Assembly: GCA_900659855.1 (NCBI GenBank)
Contig: CAACVI010000034.1
Span: forward strand, 62,001-126,000
Direction: 5' to 3'
Length of the DNA stretch: 64,000 bases
DNA from: Candidatus Desulfarcum epimagneticum
GTDB lineage: Bacteria; Desulfobacterota; Desulfobacteria; Desulfobacterales; CR-1
Position 1 is the first letter of the stretch; each line of letters begins with the position of its first letter. Below are positions 16,790 through 26,353 of the stretch, one piece after another. The translations under genes and the position numbers were made by a program. The notes under the pieces are model-generated. The model was not told the origin of the DNA, made no database searches, and worked only from the letters and a program-made list of their open reading frames with translations.

Positions 16790-17941
16790 TTACGAAAAAT
16801 CCAATGTCTTTCGCATCAATTTTTCATTTACTTCAATCTCTTTGATAATCGCGACCATTTTTTCCGAAGCGGATCCATCTCCGAATTTATATTCCATATC
16901 CGCAAGCTTTTTTTTAAATTCACAGGAAAGGGCTTTTCTTATTCCGGAGTGAATCGATTCGACCGTGTAATCCGTGTCAATGACACTGTCATGCCTTAAT
17001 CGTCCCTTCTGGCGATCCCCGATATTCACTGTGGGTATCTTAAAAAAAGGGACTTCCAGGATGCCGCTGGAAGAGTTCCCGATCACACATTCGCAATGGG
17101 GAATCAGGCTGTGATAGCGCAAAACGCCCAAGGAATCAAAATAATGAAAGTCACTGTTTGTTTTGGCCTCTTTCTGAAACATCCCGCAGATCATCTCCCG
17201 ATCCACTTCAATATTGGGGGCTGTAAACACAACTTGCAATTTGGCTTTTTTTAACGCAGAAATAAGATTTTTGACCTGCTGTTCTATTCCAATTTTATAT
17301 TCAAGGGTGACCGGATGATACGTGCACAAAGCTGTTTTTTGATCCTGAAGTTTTAACTCGCCAAACAGGCTTTCCCTTGGAATTTTTGGGTTGTTTATCA
17401 TATTATCCACCGCGAGGGCGCCGGTGTTAAAAATTCTCCATTCAGACTCCCCTAAAAGGCGTATATTTTTTTTATATTCATCACATGCGGCAAAATGTAT
17501 ATGAGAGGCCTTTGTGGCTATATGACGGATCTGCTCGTCTATCGCCCCTTCTGTTATTTCTCCGCCATGAATATGGATGATCGGTTTCTTAAAAAGAATG
17601 GAATTGATCATGATGGATAGCAACTCATGCCTATCCCCAAGAAGACAGACCGAATCAAAATCATGGGTTAGAAAAATATGGCTCAATTCGATGACCGCAA
17701 TGCCCGCCGATTTGGCCAAAGCGCTTTTTTTATCATCATTTAACAGGTAATCGAAAGTCGCCGCGGGCTCAAAACCATACTCTCGGATTTCATTAATTGT
17801 TCGGCCATGCTCCCAGGCCAAATGACTCCCTCCGACAAAAAGCAAAAACTCCAGATCCGGGGTGGACTCTATTTTTTTTAACAGCGGCAAAAAAATGCCA
17901 AATTCAGCCCTTGTGGTGGTGAAAACCGCTATTTTTTTCAT
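16790..17941 (-). CDS. legG: Hydrolysing nucleotide-sugar 2-epimerase (LegG/NeuC type)
   Basis: 383 residues of the UDP-GlcNAc 2-epimerase superfamily, hydrolysing branch. Landmarks are FTTTRAEFGIF at the N terminus, GGSHLAWEHGRT, IHIHGGEITEGAIDEQIRH (the characteristic HGGE region), and VIGNSSSGILEVPFFKIPTVNIGDRQKGR. The enzyme inverts C2 and releases the nucleotide, giving the free hexose used by LegI. It fits the Campylobacter PtmD/LegG position exactly, 4 bp after legH and 3 bp before legI. NeuC (sialic acid route) is the alternative, but the LegB/LegC genes argue against it. Confidence 0.85.
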   Translation of the reverse strand: MKKIAVFTTTRAEFGIFLPLLKKIESTPDLEFLLFVGGSHLAWEHGRTINEIREYGFEPAATFDYLLNDDKKSALAKSAGIAVIELSHIFLTHDFDSVCLLGDRHELLSIMINSILFKKPIIHIHGGEITEGAIDEQIRHIATKASHIHFAACDEYKKNIRLLGESEWRIFNTGALAVDNMINNPKIPRESLFGELKLQDQKTALCTYHPVTLEYKIGIEQQVKNLISALKKAKLQVVFTAPNIEVDREMICGMFQKEAKTNSDFHYFDSLGVLRYHSLIPHCECVIGNSSSGILEVPFFKIPTVNIGDRQKGRLRHDSVIDTDYTVESIHSGIRKALSCEFKKKLADMEYKFGDGSASEKMVAIIKEIEVNEKLMRKTLDFS

Positions 17942-17945
17942 TATA

Positions 17946-18533
17946 TTACTTTATTATCGAATGCGCCTTTACAAAAGTCTTGCCTGGAATACTGATATAT
18001 TCCTTGCTCACCGATCCGCTGCCGCAAAATGCCTTGTCGCCTATTTGCGTCCCACCGTTTACAATGGCCCCTGTTGAAATATGGCAATGATCGCCCACAA
18101 CTGCGTCATGCTCTATTAAGCAACATGAATTGATAATATTATTGACTCCTATTTTGGCCCCGGCGTTGACAACCGCATTGTGAAACACCATGGTCCCTTC
18201 CCCGATTTGAGAATGTCTTGAAACATACGCATGGGGAGAAATTATGACAGGAAGACTTGCATTTAACTCTTTGACTCTTTGATAAAGATTAAACCTTAAA
18301 TCCGGAGAACGTATATACCCCACAGTGACCGCAAAATGGTTGTATCTTTTTCTGAGACTGGCCAATTCATCATCGCAGGCGATCACAGGATAGCCCAATA
18401 CTTTTTTTTCAATATTTTCAGGAAGATCAACAATTCCGGCTATTGAAAATCCACCATCCTGCTCAATCACATCAATGCATGATTTACAATGGCCGCCTCC
18501 GCCGATTAAAATAATTTCAATCTTTTTTATCAT
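17946..18533 (-). CDS. legH: NeuD-family N-acetyltransferase (LegH type)
   Basis: 195 residues. The N terminus (ILIGGGGHCKSCIDVIEQ) is the small nucleotide-binding domain of NeuD/PglD proteins. The rest is a left-handed beta helix of hexapeptide repeats (IGEGTMVFHNAVVNAGAKIGVNNIINS...), with the family's CLIEHDAVVGDHCHIS segment containing the catalytic His. It acetylates the 4-amino group made by LegC using acetyl-CoA. It overlaps legC by 17 bp, so the two are translationally coupled. Confidence 0.86.
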   Translation of the reverse strand: MIKKIEIILIGGGGHCKSCIDVIEQDGGFSIAGIVDLPENIEKKVLGYPVIACDDELASLRKRYNHFAVTVGYIRSPDLRFNLYQRVKELNASLPVIISPHAYVSRHSQIGEGTMVFHNAVVNAGAKIGVNNIINSCCLIEHDAVVGDHCHISTGAIVNGGTQIGDKAFCGSGSVSKEYISIPGKTFVKAHSIIK

Positions 18534-19674
18534 TTAAAATGACGCTGCTTGGCAGGTTAACCATTCTGTCTTCCAGGAATTTTGAATTCGCCAAATTATC
18601 TGTCTGGCATTCTTTATACATTTCCAGTCTGTTTAAAAGCCGCCAGGCAGGGCGTGTCATAATTTTTTTTTCATTTGTCGCTTCAAGGAATCTGTCTCTT
18701 TCCGCTATATTTTCCAAAACAATGGCATTCAGCCAGTAATTGGATTTTGCATCCTCCGGTTCTTTTATAAACTCTATTTTCTTATCAGAAAAAAAGTTTT
18801 CATATTTCTTTGCCAATCGTCTTTTATTTTCAAGAAAACCAGGCAAACGTTCCATCTGGGCGCACCCGAGCGCGGCGTTTAAATTGGGGAGTCTGTAATT
18901 ATAGGCGATTTGATCATGAACATATTCCCATTTATGGGGGCGTTTTGCGGTTGTGGTGATATGTTTTGCTTTTTGGGCCAGAGATTTGTCATCTGTCACA
19001 ATCATCCCGCCCCCGCCTGTGGTGACAATCTTATTCCCATTAAAACTAAAAACCCCAAAAGTTCCAAAAGTCCCAGTGTGTCTGTCTTTATAAAAAGAGC
19101 CCAGGGATTCGCTGGCGTCTTCAATCAAAACAATGTGATATGCGTCGCAAATATCTTTAATTTCATCAATTCTGCAGGGGTGGCCAAACGTATGCGTTGG
19201 AACACACGCTTTTATTCTTTTGCCGGTCGATTTATTAACGCAGCAATTATTTTTTTGTCTGGTTTTTTCAGAAAGAAATCTGCTCAAACTTTCAGGGGAC
19301 AGCCCGAGGGCGCCTTGATCCACATCAATAAATACAGGTTTTGCCCCGGTGTAGGATATTGCGTTGGCAGTCGCCACAAAAGTCAACGCCTGCGTGATGA
19401 CTTCATCGTCTTTTTGAACGCCTGAAAGCAGAAGAGAGACATGTAAAGCGGCGGTTCCATTGACGGTCGCTATGGCATATTTTGCTTTTGAATACTCTGC
19501 GGTCATATCTTCGAAACGATCCACATATCTGCCCACCGATGAGACAAATGTTGAATCTATGCAATCCAAAAGATACTTTTTTTCATTTTCAGAAAATATG
19601 GGCTCATGCAACGGCACAGGGCCGGCCTCTTGGTCCATCACCTTCCTGATATAGACAATAAGTTCATCAAACAT
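18517..19674 (-). CDS. legC: DegT/DnrJ/EryC1-family sugar aminotransferase (LegC type)
   Basis: 385 residues of PLP fold type I. VNGTAALHVSLLL, the PLP Asp in LIEDASESLGS and the Lys-containing FSFNGNKIVTTGGGGM segment are visible. It transfers an amino group to C4 of the 4-keto sugar made by LegB. The protein carries a long insertion around residues 140-165 (KTRQKNNCCVNKSTGKR) seen in the LegC/NeuB-cluster branch. It overlaps legB by 8 bp. Confidence 0.86.
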   Translation of the reverse strand: MFDELIVYIRKVMDQEAGPVPLHEPIFSENEKKYLLDCIDSTFVSSVGRYVDRFEDMTAEYSKAKYAIATVNGTAALHVSLLLSGVQKDDEVITQALTFVATANAISYTGAKPVFIDVDQGALGLSPESLSRFLSEKTRQKNNCCVNKSTGKRIKACVPTHTFGHPCRIDEIKDICDAYHIVLIEDASESLGSFYKDRHTGTFGTFGVFSFNGNKIVTTGGGGMIVTDDKSLAQKAKHITTTAKRPHKWEYVHDQIAYNYRLPNLNAALGCAQMERLPGFLENKRRLAKKYENFFSDKKIEFIKEPEDAKSNYWLNAIVLENIAERDRFLEATNEKKIMTRPAWRLLNRLEMYKECQTDNLANSKFLEDRMVNLPSSVILNDKKD

Positions 19675-20665
19675 TATATAAACCGGCTTTATATTTTTTT
19701 AAATTCAGAGGATCGGCAAACCATTCACAGGTTTTTTTCAATCCCTCCTCAAGAGAAAACTCAGGTTTAAAATCGGTCAGAGATTTAATGAGAGAATTGT
19801 CGCCGAAAAGCCTGAAAACCTCGGATTTTTCAGGTCTGATCCTTTGTTTGTCTTCAACAAAGTCAACATTTGAATTCATCATACTTTTGATTAATTCTAA
19901 AACATCCCGCATGGAAATTTCGCTGTTGGAAGAAATATTGACTTCTTTGCCAATGGCGTCATCCGATTTTGCCAAAGCGATGAATCCATTGCAGGTGTCT
20001 TTAACAAAGTTAAAATCCCGGGTCGGGCGAAGATCGCCCAATTTTATTTTTTCAACTCCGCTTGCAATCTGGGTGATGATGGTTGGAATGACCGCGCGCG
20101 CGGATTGACGCGGGCCGTATGTGTTAAACGGACGCGCGATAACCAGGGGCAGGTTAAAAGATTGGCAGAAACTCATTGCCATGGCGTCCGCGCCGATTTT
20201 AGAGGCTGAATATGGCGATTGCGGCTGTTTGGGATGTTTTTCATCAATGGGAACATATTGCGCTGTGCCATAAACTTCCGATGTTGAGGTATGAATCACA
20301 AGCTCACACCCATTTTCTTTTGCCGCCTGACAAATATGCAGGGTTCCCTTTATATTGGTGTCCACATAGCTATCCGGCGCAATGTAAGAATAAGGAATGG
20401 CAATCAACGAGGCAAGATGAAAAACAACATCCATCCCCTTTGCAATTTCTTTGCAAAAATGAGGATCACGAACATCGCCGGACACAACTTCAATGTCATC
20501 CAAACAGTCGATATCTTCCAGCCAACCCCAATAATTAAATGAATTATATTGAGAAAGCGCTTTTACCTTGAAACCTTCCGACACAAGCGCTTCCACAAGG
20601 TGGGATCCTATAAATCCGTCCGCGCCTGTGACCAGAATTTTTTTATTTTTCCCCAACATCTTCAT
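19667..20665 (-). CDS. legB: NAD-dependent 4,6-dehydratase (LegB type)
   Basis: An extended SDR of 332 residues from ATG 20665, which overlaps the ptmE stop as ATGA; a longer frame to 20707 would overlap ptmE by 46 bp. TGADGFIGSHL is the NAD motif, HLASLIAIPYSYIAP the central region, and TSTSEVYGTA with YSASKIGAD the catalytic Ser/Tyr/Lys. The TSTSEVYGT segment is that of 4,6-dehydratases. It converts GDP- (or UDP-) GlcNAc to the 4-keto-6-deoxy sugar that starts the legionaminic route. Confidence 0.86.
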   Translation of the reverse strand: MKMLGKNKKILVTGADGFIGSHLVEALVSEGFKVKALSQYNSFNYWGWLEDIDCLDDIEVVSGDVRDPHFCKEIAKGMDVVFHLASLIAIPYSYIAPDSYVDTNIKGTLHICQAAKENGCELVIHTSTSEVYGTAQYVPIDEKHPKQPQSPYSASKIGADAMAMSFCQSFNLPLVIARPFNTYGPRQSARAVIPTIITQIASGVEKIKLGDLRPTRDFNFVKDTCNGFIALAKSDDAIGKEVNISSNSEISMRDVLELIKSMMNSNVDFVEDKQRIRPEKSEVFRLFGDNSLIKSLTDFKPEFSLEEGLKKTCEWFADPLNLKKYKAGLYNV

Positions 20666-21741
20666 AACAAATTCATTTTTTCTATCGCCGCATGGTATTC
20701 TTTCCATTGCCCGATATCAATCCAGGATTTGTCATCCACCGGAAAAACGCCCACTCTTAAGCCTTTTTTTTGAGCGGTTTTTATCAATTCGGGAATATCA
20801 CAATTCAAATCGTCCGGTATTAAATCCAAAACTTTTCTCCCTATTATATACATGCCCGTGTTAACCAGGAAATCATAGGTTGGCTTTTCAGTTATATTTT
20901 TCAGGACACCGCCGTTTAAAATGGTGCAGACGCCATATGGTATTTGATAGTTCATATGGGAAACGACAAGGGTTAAATCATACCTGTTTTCATCATGATG
21001 AGCGACAATCTCAGCGTGGTCGGTTTCAATGATGATGTCGCAGTTGGTGACAAAAAACTGTTTATGAGGCGTTTTTAGAAGAAATTTCAAGCTTCCTGCT
21101 GTGCCTAAAGGTTTATCCTCTTCAATATATTGAATATTATAACGATCAGTCATCTCTTCCAGGTACGCTTTGATTAAATTTGCCTTGTGATATACGGACA
21201 GATAAAAAGCGCTGACCTGATATTCATAAAAAGAATCCATTATAATTTCCAGAATCGTTCTTTCCCCTATGGGTATCAAAGGTTTTGGAAGAATCCTGGT
21301 AAAGGGATCCAGGCGAATCCCTTTGCCGCCCGCCATAATCACAACCGGTATGGATATTTTTTTTTTGGGCTTGACGATTCCATCTCTAAAAACCTTATCC
21401 CACACAAGAACATCTATGATCACGTTCTCAAAATTTAATACAGGAACACTCTCAATTCTCAAATCAAGCATCAAATTTTTGACAGTTTTAAGCTCATAAT
21501 CTTCGTGCACATACTTTGGGTTTTTATTGCAAATCCTGTCAACAGGGTCATTGAGACTCTGATCAGAGAGTATCCATTTGCGGATATCCCCATCGCTTAT
21601 GGCCCCGATTAAGGTATTCTTATCGTCAATGACAAAAAGAACTTTTTCGCCGATTTTTTTCATTTTCCGGATTGCCTGTTTCACGCTGGCATCCAAGGTA
21701 AGGAAATATTTTTCGATGTTTTTATTGTAAGAATTTTTCAT
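20662..21741 (-). CDS. ptmE: CBS-domain sugar-1-phosphate nucleotidyltransferase, PtmE-like
   Basis: 359 residues: an N-terminal CBS pair (about 1-120, with GAISDGDIRKWIL) followed by a nucleotidyltransferase domain with IMAGGKGIRLDPFTRILPKPLIPI (about 134-157). PtmE of Campylobacter has this architecture and makes GDP-glucosamine from glucosamine-1-phosphate. Its presence upstream of legB indicates the GDP-sugar version of legionaminic synthesis rather than the UDP version. CBS domains suggest nucleotide-sensitive control. It is the first gene of the tightly packed block. Confidence 0.82.
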   Translation of the reverse strand: MKNSYNKNIEKYFLTLDASVKQAIRKMKKIGEKVLFVIDDKNTLIGAISDGDIRKWILSDQSLNDPVDRICNKNPKYVHEDYELKTVKNLMLDLRIESVPVLNFENVIIDVLVWDKVFRDGIVKPKKKISIPVVIMAGGKGIRLDPFTRILPKPLIPIGERTILEIIMDSFYEYQVSAFYLSVYHKANLIKAYLEEMTDRYNIQYIEEDKPLGTAGSLKFLLKTPHKQFFVTNCDIIIETDHAEIVAHHDENRYDLTLVVSHMNYQIPYGVCTILNGGVLKNITEKPTYDFLVNTGMYIIGRKVLDLIPDDLNCDIPELIKTAQKKGLRVGVFPVDDKSWIDIGQWKEYHAAIEKMNLL

Positions 21742-21791
21742 TATGATTTGATTTGGACAAGTAAAAATAGACGTTTTATTTGAGTAATTCC

Positions 21792-22661
21792 CTATTGTTT
21801 AACCGAAAAACTCCCGATAATAGTATCGCATTTTCCAATGGAGCATAGCATTTTTTCATACTGACTGTGGAGCTGAGGGGAATCCAAAAAATGCCATTTT
21901 TGATGTCCGCCCGGTTTTTTATTTGAAAGCCAAAACACATGATTCGCAAGAGAGTATCTTTGTGTTTGTTTTATATAATTAATTTTAAAACCGGAATGTT
22001 TTAGCAGTTTTCCAAGAGTAGAAGTAGTAAATAAAAAAAGATGGCAACTCCAGTATGTAAAATCAGAAAATGCTTTACTGTTATACAAAGTGAGCAAAGC
22101 ATCATTTGCATTCGGAACTTCAACAACGATTTGCCCGTTTTTAGACAAAAGCGGCTTAAGCTGTGTTAAAATATTTTTTGGGTCTGGAATATGTTCCAAT
22201 GTGTGAAACATAGTAATAAGATCATATGATTCATCCTTAGGCAATTCTGATAAATTGTGAACAACATAAAGACGATTTTTATCATAATGATTTCGCAATC
22301 TTTTCTCTAATTCCACCCCTCGAATAAATTTAGTCAGCTTTCTCGCTTTGAGCATAAAGCCTGCTGGACCACATCCAAAATCAAGAACTTTTTTGTTCGG
22401 TAATAAAGATTTTAAAAACTGAAAGCGACGCTCATCATCCCACTCCGTTTCCTTAAGCCATACGTCGATTTCAAGAAGATCGCCATCATGCATTTTGGAA
22501 TTATCATAAAATTTTTCAGTTATATGATCAAAAGAGGAGAGAAAAACCAAGCCACAATCAGAACACTCCAGTACCTTTAATTTATCGTTATCTCGCACAG
22601 AGCCAGAACGCACGACAAATGTATTATTACCACACAAAAAACAAATTTTGTTTAACGCCAT
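21792..22661 (-). CDS. Zinc-ribbon SAM methyltransferase (Methyltransf_23 type)
   Basis: 289 residues. A four-cysteine zinc ribbon (CFLC...CSDC, roughly residues 7-36) precedes a class I methyltransferase domain with VLDFGCGPAGFML (motif I) and MFHTLEHIPDP. This arrangement is frequent in polysaccharide loci. It lies 50 bp upstream of ptmE and downstream of the B12 radical SAM gene. Methylation of a sugar or glycolipid is inferred; the target is not visible. Confidence 0.8.
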   Translation of the reverse strand: MALNKICFLCGNNTFVVRSGSVRDNDKLKVLECSDCGLVFLSSFDHITEKFYDNSKMHDGDLLEIDVWLKETEWDDERRFQFLKSLLPNKKVLDFGCGPAGFMLKARKLTKFIRGVELEKRLRNHYDKNRLYVVHNLSELPKDESYDLITMFHTLEHIPDPKNILTQLKPLLSKNGQIVVEVPNANDALLTLYNSKAFSDFTYWSCHLFLFTTSTLGKLLKHSGFKINYIKQTQRYSLANHVFWLSNKKPGGHQKWHFLDSPQLHSQYEKMLCSIGKCDTIIGSFSVKQ

Positions 22662-22782
22662 AAGAGATTACCTTTAAAAACAGATACATTGATCAAGTTT
22701 TCTTCCACTCCCAAGATGAAGATGCATTCCATATTATCCCTACAGCGGTCAAGCTCAAAAATTTGCAACTCACGTTTCCGGG

Positions 22783-24174
22783 TTAAGTTTGCCTGAATCC
22801 TCTAAAAGAAACATCTTTTTTATCATAGAAATTTTCAAGTTGTTTCATAACCATTCGTTTTCTTTTATGGTAATAATTATTTATTAGAATACTATTAGCC
22901 GTTTTGAGAGCTAAATAGAATTCATCATCAGATAAATCAGTAAAATTTACTGATAGTAAATCAGAGTTTAAATGTTTGTTTTCATAGAAGTCGGCTACTC
23001 CTTCGAGCAGTCCATTATCAATAGCATAATAATATAAAGGAGAGCCTGGGTATGGAGTGACTGGTCTAATAGTTCGCATTTGAGAGCAGTCATCATATTT
23101 AAGCAAAAAATCTACACCTTTCATCAAAGTTTCTTTTGACTCCCCAATATTGCCCCATATTATATTAAAACCGGGGCTGATCCCTGATTCTAAAGTAGCA
23201 ATGATTCCATTCTCAATTTGAGCAGTGGTCAATGCTTTATTCATGTTGCGCAAAACCTTATCATCAAAAGATTCAATACCATAATTTATAAAAACACACC
23301 CTGCTCTTTTCATCATCTTTAACTCTTCAGGCCGGGCATAATTTAGTCTGCCGTTACAATACCATTTAAATTTCAACCCCGATTTTAAAATGGCTTCGCA
23401 AATTTCTATTATTCTTTCCTTAGAAGACATCAACAGCTCATCCATAAATTCGATATGGTTAATCCCGTATTCCTCTTGAAGATATCGAATTTCTTGCATG
23501 ATTAGTCCCGCTTTCCTCGGACGATATCCCTCATCCATGCGATAGCAAAAGTTACATTTAAATTTACATCCCCTAGCAGAAAGAATCGACATCGAAAAAG
23601 CATCATTTGTTGTATTGGGGGATCTCGTTAAACGATAATGGTTAATATCAAACATGTCATATGCCGGCCAAGGGATAGAATCAATATTCTCAATAAGTGG
23701 TTGTCTATGATTAATAACAGTCTTATGATCTTCCTTGAAAGCTATACCTAAGACATCATGGAAAGATTTTTTATTCTCAATAGCTTCGAATAGATTCAAT
23801 ATAACAACTTCCCCTTCACCCATTACAACAATATCGGCCCCTGTTTTATTAAGAAAATATTCCGGGTCAGGCGTTGGGCCATGACCTCCTAAAATATAAT
23901 ATTTGGGCCTGTTAGAAGAAGAGTTGATAGCTTCAGAAATTTTTAAAAGTTTTCCATACTGATAATATCCGGCAATGACACCTATCCCAATAGCATCAAA
24001 ATTATTTTGATCTAGATAGCTCGTTAAATGTTCGTCTTTATAGTGGTGAATATCCTGACTATAAATGACTACATCATGATTATTTTCCCGAATAACGGAA
24101 GATAGGTACGCAATCCCAATAGGAAAACTATGGATATAAGATTCGTTGTCATATACAATTAATAAAACTTTCAT
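22783..24174 (-). CDS. B12-binding-domain radical SAM enzyme
   Basis: 463 residues. The N terminus (about 1-140) is a cobalamin-binding-like domain with PIGIAYLSSVIRENNHDV, IGIGVIAGYYQYG and GGHGPTPDPEYFL. The radical SAM domain follows with SARGCKFKCNFCYRMDEGY, giving the CxxxCxxC cluster motif around residue 200. Such enzymes methylate unactivated carbons or rearrange carbon skeletons. It is the last gene before an IS-relic region, with no visible promoter. In a polysaccharide locus it probably modifies a sugar or lipid carrier; this is inference. Confidence 0.85.
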   Translation of the reverse strand: MKVLLIVYDNESYIHSFPIGIAYLSSVIRENNHDVVIYSQDIHHYKDEHLTSYLDQNNFDAIGIGVIAGYYQYGKLLKISEAINSSSNRPKYYILGGHGPTPDPEYFLNKTGADIVVMGEGEVVILNLFEAIENKKSFHDVLGIAFKEDHKTVINHRQPLIENIDSIPWPAYDMFDINHYRLTRSPNTTNDAFSMSILSARGCKFKCNFCYRMDEGYRPRKAGLIMQEIRYLQEEYGINHIEFMDELLMSSKERIIEICEAILKSGLKFKWYCNGRLNYARPEELKMMKRAGCVFINYGIESFDDKVLRNMNKALTTAQIENGIIATLESGISPGFNIIWGNIGESKETLMKGVDFLLKYDDCSQMRTIRPVTPYPGSPLYYYAIDNGLLEGVADFYENKHLNSDLLSVNFTDLSDDEFYLALKTANSILINNYYHKRKRMVMKQLENFYDKKDVSFRGFRQT

Positions 24175-24239
24175 GGTTCCTCGCTATTTCAACGGGTATC
24201 ATGCTCGCTCCACGTCTTTTTTTCGTGTTATAGGCTATA

Positions 24240-24590
24240 ACACTCCCCAAAAACTGGACAGTGTGTCAAGGCGAATTTACATCTAACTTAACCAGAAGAA
24301 GGGAGGTGAAAATGTGACTATCCGCAGATCTTACTCGTCTACATTTGAAGCAAAGGTCTAAAGGTCGCTCTTAAAGCCGAAAAACAGAAAAAAATAATCT
24401 CATAGCTATTTGGAGTTCATGCCAATACGAAATCTAAATGGAAAAGAGAAATTCTCCAGGGCGCCCGGATATCTTCTCAGGCAAGCATGAAAAAAAATCA
24501 GTATTCAATATGGCTTATCGAAGATATCTAGAAAAAAACGGACAACTGGGAGTAGCGCCGGGCTGACTTAAAATCTATCTTTGATAACCG
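24240..24590 (+). pseudogene. Decayed IS3-family orfA with an inverted-repeat end
   Basis: The plus strand reads IRRSYSSTFEAKV, then VALKAEK, then GVHANTKSKWKREILQGA and DIFSGKHEKK in different frames. These line up in order with OrfA proteins of the IS2/IS3 group (SYSPTFKAKV...FGVHPNQISKWKKE...APDIFSGKHEKK). Several frameshifts and stops break it. CCCCAAAAACTGGACAGTGT at about 24253-24272 is a typical IS3-type terminal repeat. No orfB remains. It fills most of the 437-bp gap between two radical SAM genes. Confidence 0.75.
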
Positions 24591-24611
24591 TAGGCTTAGT
24601 CCAGTTCTACT

Positions 24612-25409
24612 TCAAGAACTTGTTGGAACGCCCCAAAAATCACATTTACTGCATAATGGTATTTCGTCCCTACGCCCCTGCCTGTGATATTCAATCCATT
24701 GTTTTCTTTTTTCTCCATTCCAAATATCCAGGAGAGACTCTTCATTAACATCTCCAATAACACCTAGTCGCTTAGGATCGAATCTCACACAAATTGAAAC
24801 TCTTCCGAATCGATCAATGGCCATATGGTTCAAAATTTCCAAGCATATTCCTATCTCAGGAACAGTGGGAGTCTTTCTATACTCAAAGCTTCCCATTGGA
24901 TTATGTAAGGTTCTTGTTGCAATAATACCACCTAATGCTTTCCATTTCTCTACATCTACATCCCCCAGACATCGAAAGACCAAGTTTGGCCCTCTCCTAC
25001 CCTTGATTTTTATAAAATCTTTTACAAGCTCATACTGATTTTCTCCTTCAGGATCATTTTCAATAACTGATATAGTCAATGTATCCAAATTACCAATAAT
25101 TTGATCTGCTTTTTCTATAATAAGCTTAGCGTTTGTATCCATACATCTAATTTGTTTTTCAAATAAATTGAGAGCCTTACCAAATTTTGAATACATCAAA
25201 GGCTCTCCATTATTATGCAACTGAACAACAATACCTTCGGGCATTTGATTGGCAATTTTTTTTACCAATTCAAAATCCATTTCACCATATTTCATAGCAA
25301 TTTCAGGGTATTCTCTGTCTATTTTTCTTCGACCACACATCCAGCATATCTTATTACATCTACTGGTTAATTCCAGATGAACACAATATAGACCATTTAA
25401 ACATTTCAA
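24612..25409 (-). CDS. Radical SAM/SPASM-domain protein
   Basis: 265 residues. CNKICWMCGRRK gives the CxxxCxxC iron-sulfur motif (about residues 18-25), and LHNNGEPLM is the GGE-like motif. A C-terminal SPASM-like region includes DRFGRVSICVRFD and PLCSKCDFW. SPASM enzymes modify peptides or small molecules by radical chemistry. It overlaps the methyltransferase gene by 4 bp, and the two are isolated between IS relics. The target is unknown. Confidence 0.82.
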   Translation of the reverse strand: MKCLNGLYCVHLELTSRCNKICWMCGRRKIDREYPEIAMKYGEMDFELVKKIANQMPEGIVVQLHNNGEPLMYSKFGKALNLFEKQIRCMDTNAKLIIEKADQIIGNLDTLTISVIENDPEGENQYELVKDFIKIKGRRGPNLVFRCLGDVDVEKWKALGGIIATRTLHNPMGSFEYRKTPTVPEIGICLEILNHMAIDRFGRVSICVRFDPKRLGVIGDVNEESLLDIWNGEKRKQWIEYHRQGRRDEIPLCSKCDFWGVPTSS

Positions 25410-26116
25410 TTTAAAGACTCCTCAACATTATTAATTTTAACAGCCGTTGAAAGCAACATTATTTCTTTCGAAAATTTTATTAACTTACTATACGGCTTAA
25501 GTGATCGCGGAGATATCAACGCTATTAAGGAACAAAGAGAATTCAAAAATGGCAATGACCATAAAAAAGGAAGCTGTCTAAACTTTTCTACTTTTATATT
25601 ACCAAAATTATGAATGTAGAATATTTCTTTTAATGAGATTATTGTAAAAGGTGTTCTGTGTGTATAATCATCATAAAACATCTTATAAATGGACTCCCAA
25701 TCGGGCACCATGGTTATGACTATCCCTCCTGGTTTTAAAATACGATACATCTCATGCACAATTTTTTCTGGATAATAAAAATGCTCAAGAACAGATTTTG
25801 AAAAAACAATATCAAAAAAATCATCCTCATACGGGAATGGCTCATTGGCTAAATCTACCTGTAAGACTTCCGTATCAGGACAAACACTTTTAGATACAAT
25901 CGATTGATCAAGCCCATATCCATCAAGACCACAATCGATAAAACCCTTTAAGAACTCTCCTCTTCCACATCCTACATCCAAAATCTTATTTCCCTTTTTT
26001 AGATCATATCTCGAGAACAAATACCTTGTTAGTTGATCGGGATACTGTGTGAATGGTTTATCTTTTTCATTATACGTTACAGCCACATAATCCCTCTTTG
26101 CATTTTTTGATATCAT
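25406..26116 (-). CDS. SAM-dependent methyltransferase
   Basis: Class I methyltransferase with ILDVGCGRGEFLKG (motif I), YGLDQS, and FDIVFSKSVLEHFYYP. I prefer ATG 26116, with GGGA about eight bases upstream. The frame extends to 26164, but those codons derive from the adjoining transposon end. The C-terminal quarter (about 170-230) is hydrophobic and may associate with the membrane. It is coupled to the downstream radical SAM gene by a 4-bp overlap, so the two probably act on one substrate. Confidence 0.78.
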   Translation of the reverse strand: MISKNAKRDYVAVTYNEKDKPFTQYPDQLTRYLFSRYDLKKGNKILDVGCGRGEFLKGFIDCGLDGYGLDQSIVSKSVCPDTEVLQVDLANEPFPYEDDFFDIVFSKSVLEHFYYPEKIVHEMYRILKPGGIVITMVPDWESIYKMFYDDYTHRTPFTIISLKEIFYIHNFGNIKVEKFRQLPFLWSLPFLNSLCSLIALISPRSLKPYSKLIKFSKEIMLLSTAVKINNVEESLN

Positions 26117-26136
26117 TATAAAATTCCCACTCATTC

Positions 26137-26327
26137 TCAGTGGTGTCCGGTTAGGTTTTTGCATGTAATTTTTGTTTTTTTTTGTTCTTTGGAAAGTTTA
26201 AGATCTGTCGATGCATATGAAAAACGAAGTTCGTTTTGAATTTGTATCCGTAATTCTCTGACTCTTTTGATGCTGACAGATTCACCGAAATTTTTGTGAC
26301 AGTAAATTGCAAGAAGCAGATATGACG
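26137..26327 (-). pseudogene. Truncated C-terminal tail of a probable transposase
   Basis: A reading frame ending KNLTGHH runs into the IS3 element boundary at 26328 and lacks an N terminus. The sequence GGTGTCCGGTTAGG around 26142-26155, just inside its end, resembles terminal repeats of IS4/IS1634-type elements. I cannot name the family from the protein itself. It looks like the tail of an older insertion cut by the IS3 element; the matching front part is not present on the other side. Confidence 0.35.
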
Positions 26328-26353
26328 TGGTCAAGTAAAAACAGACACTTTTT

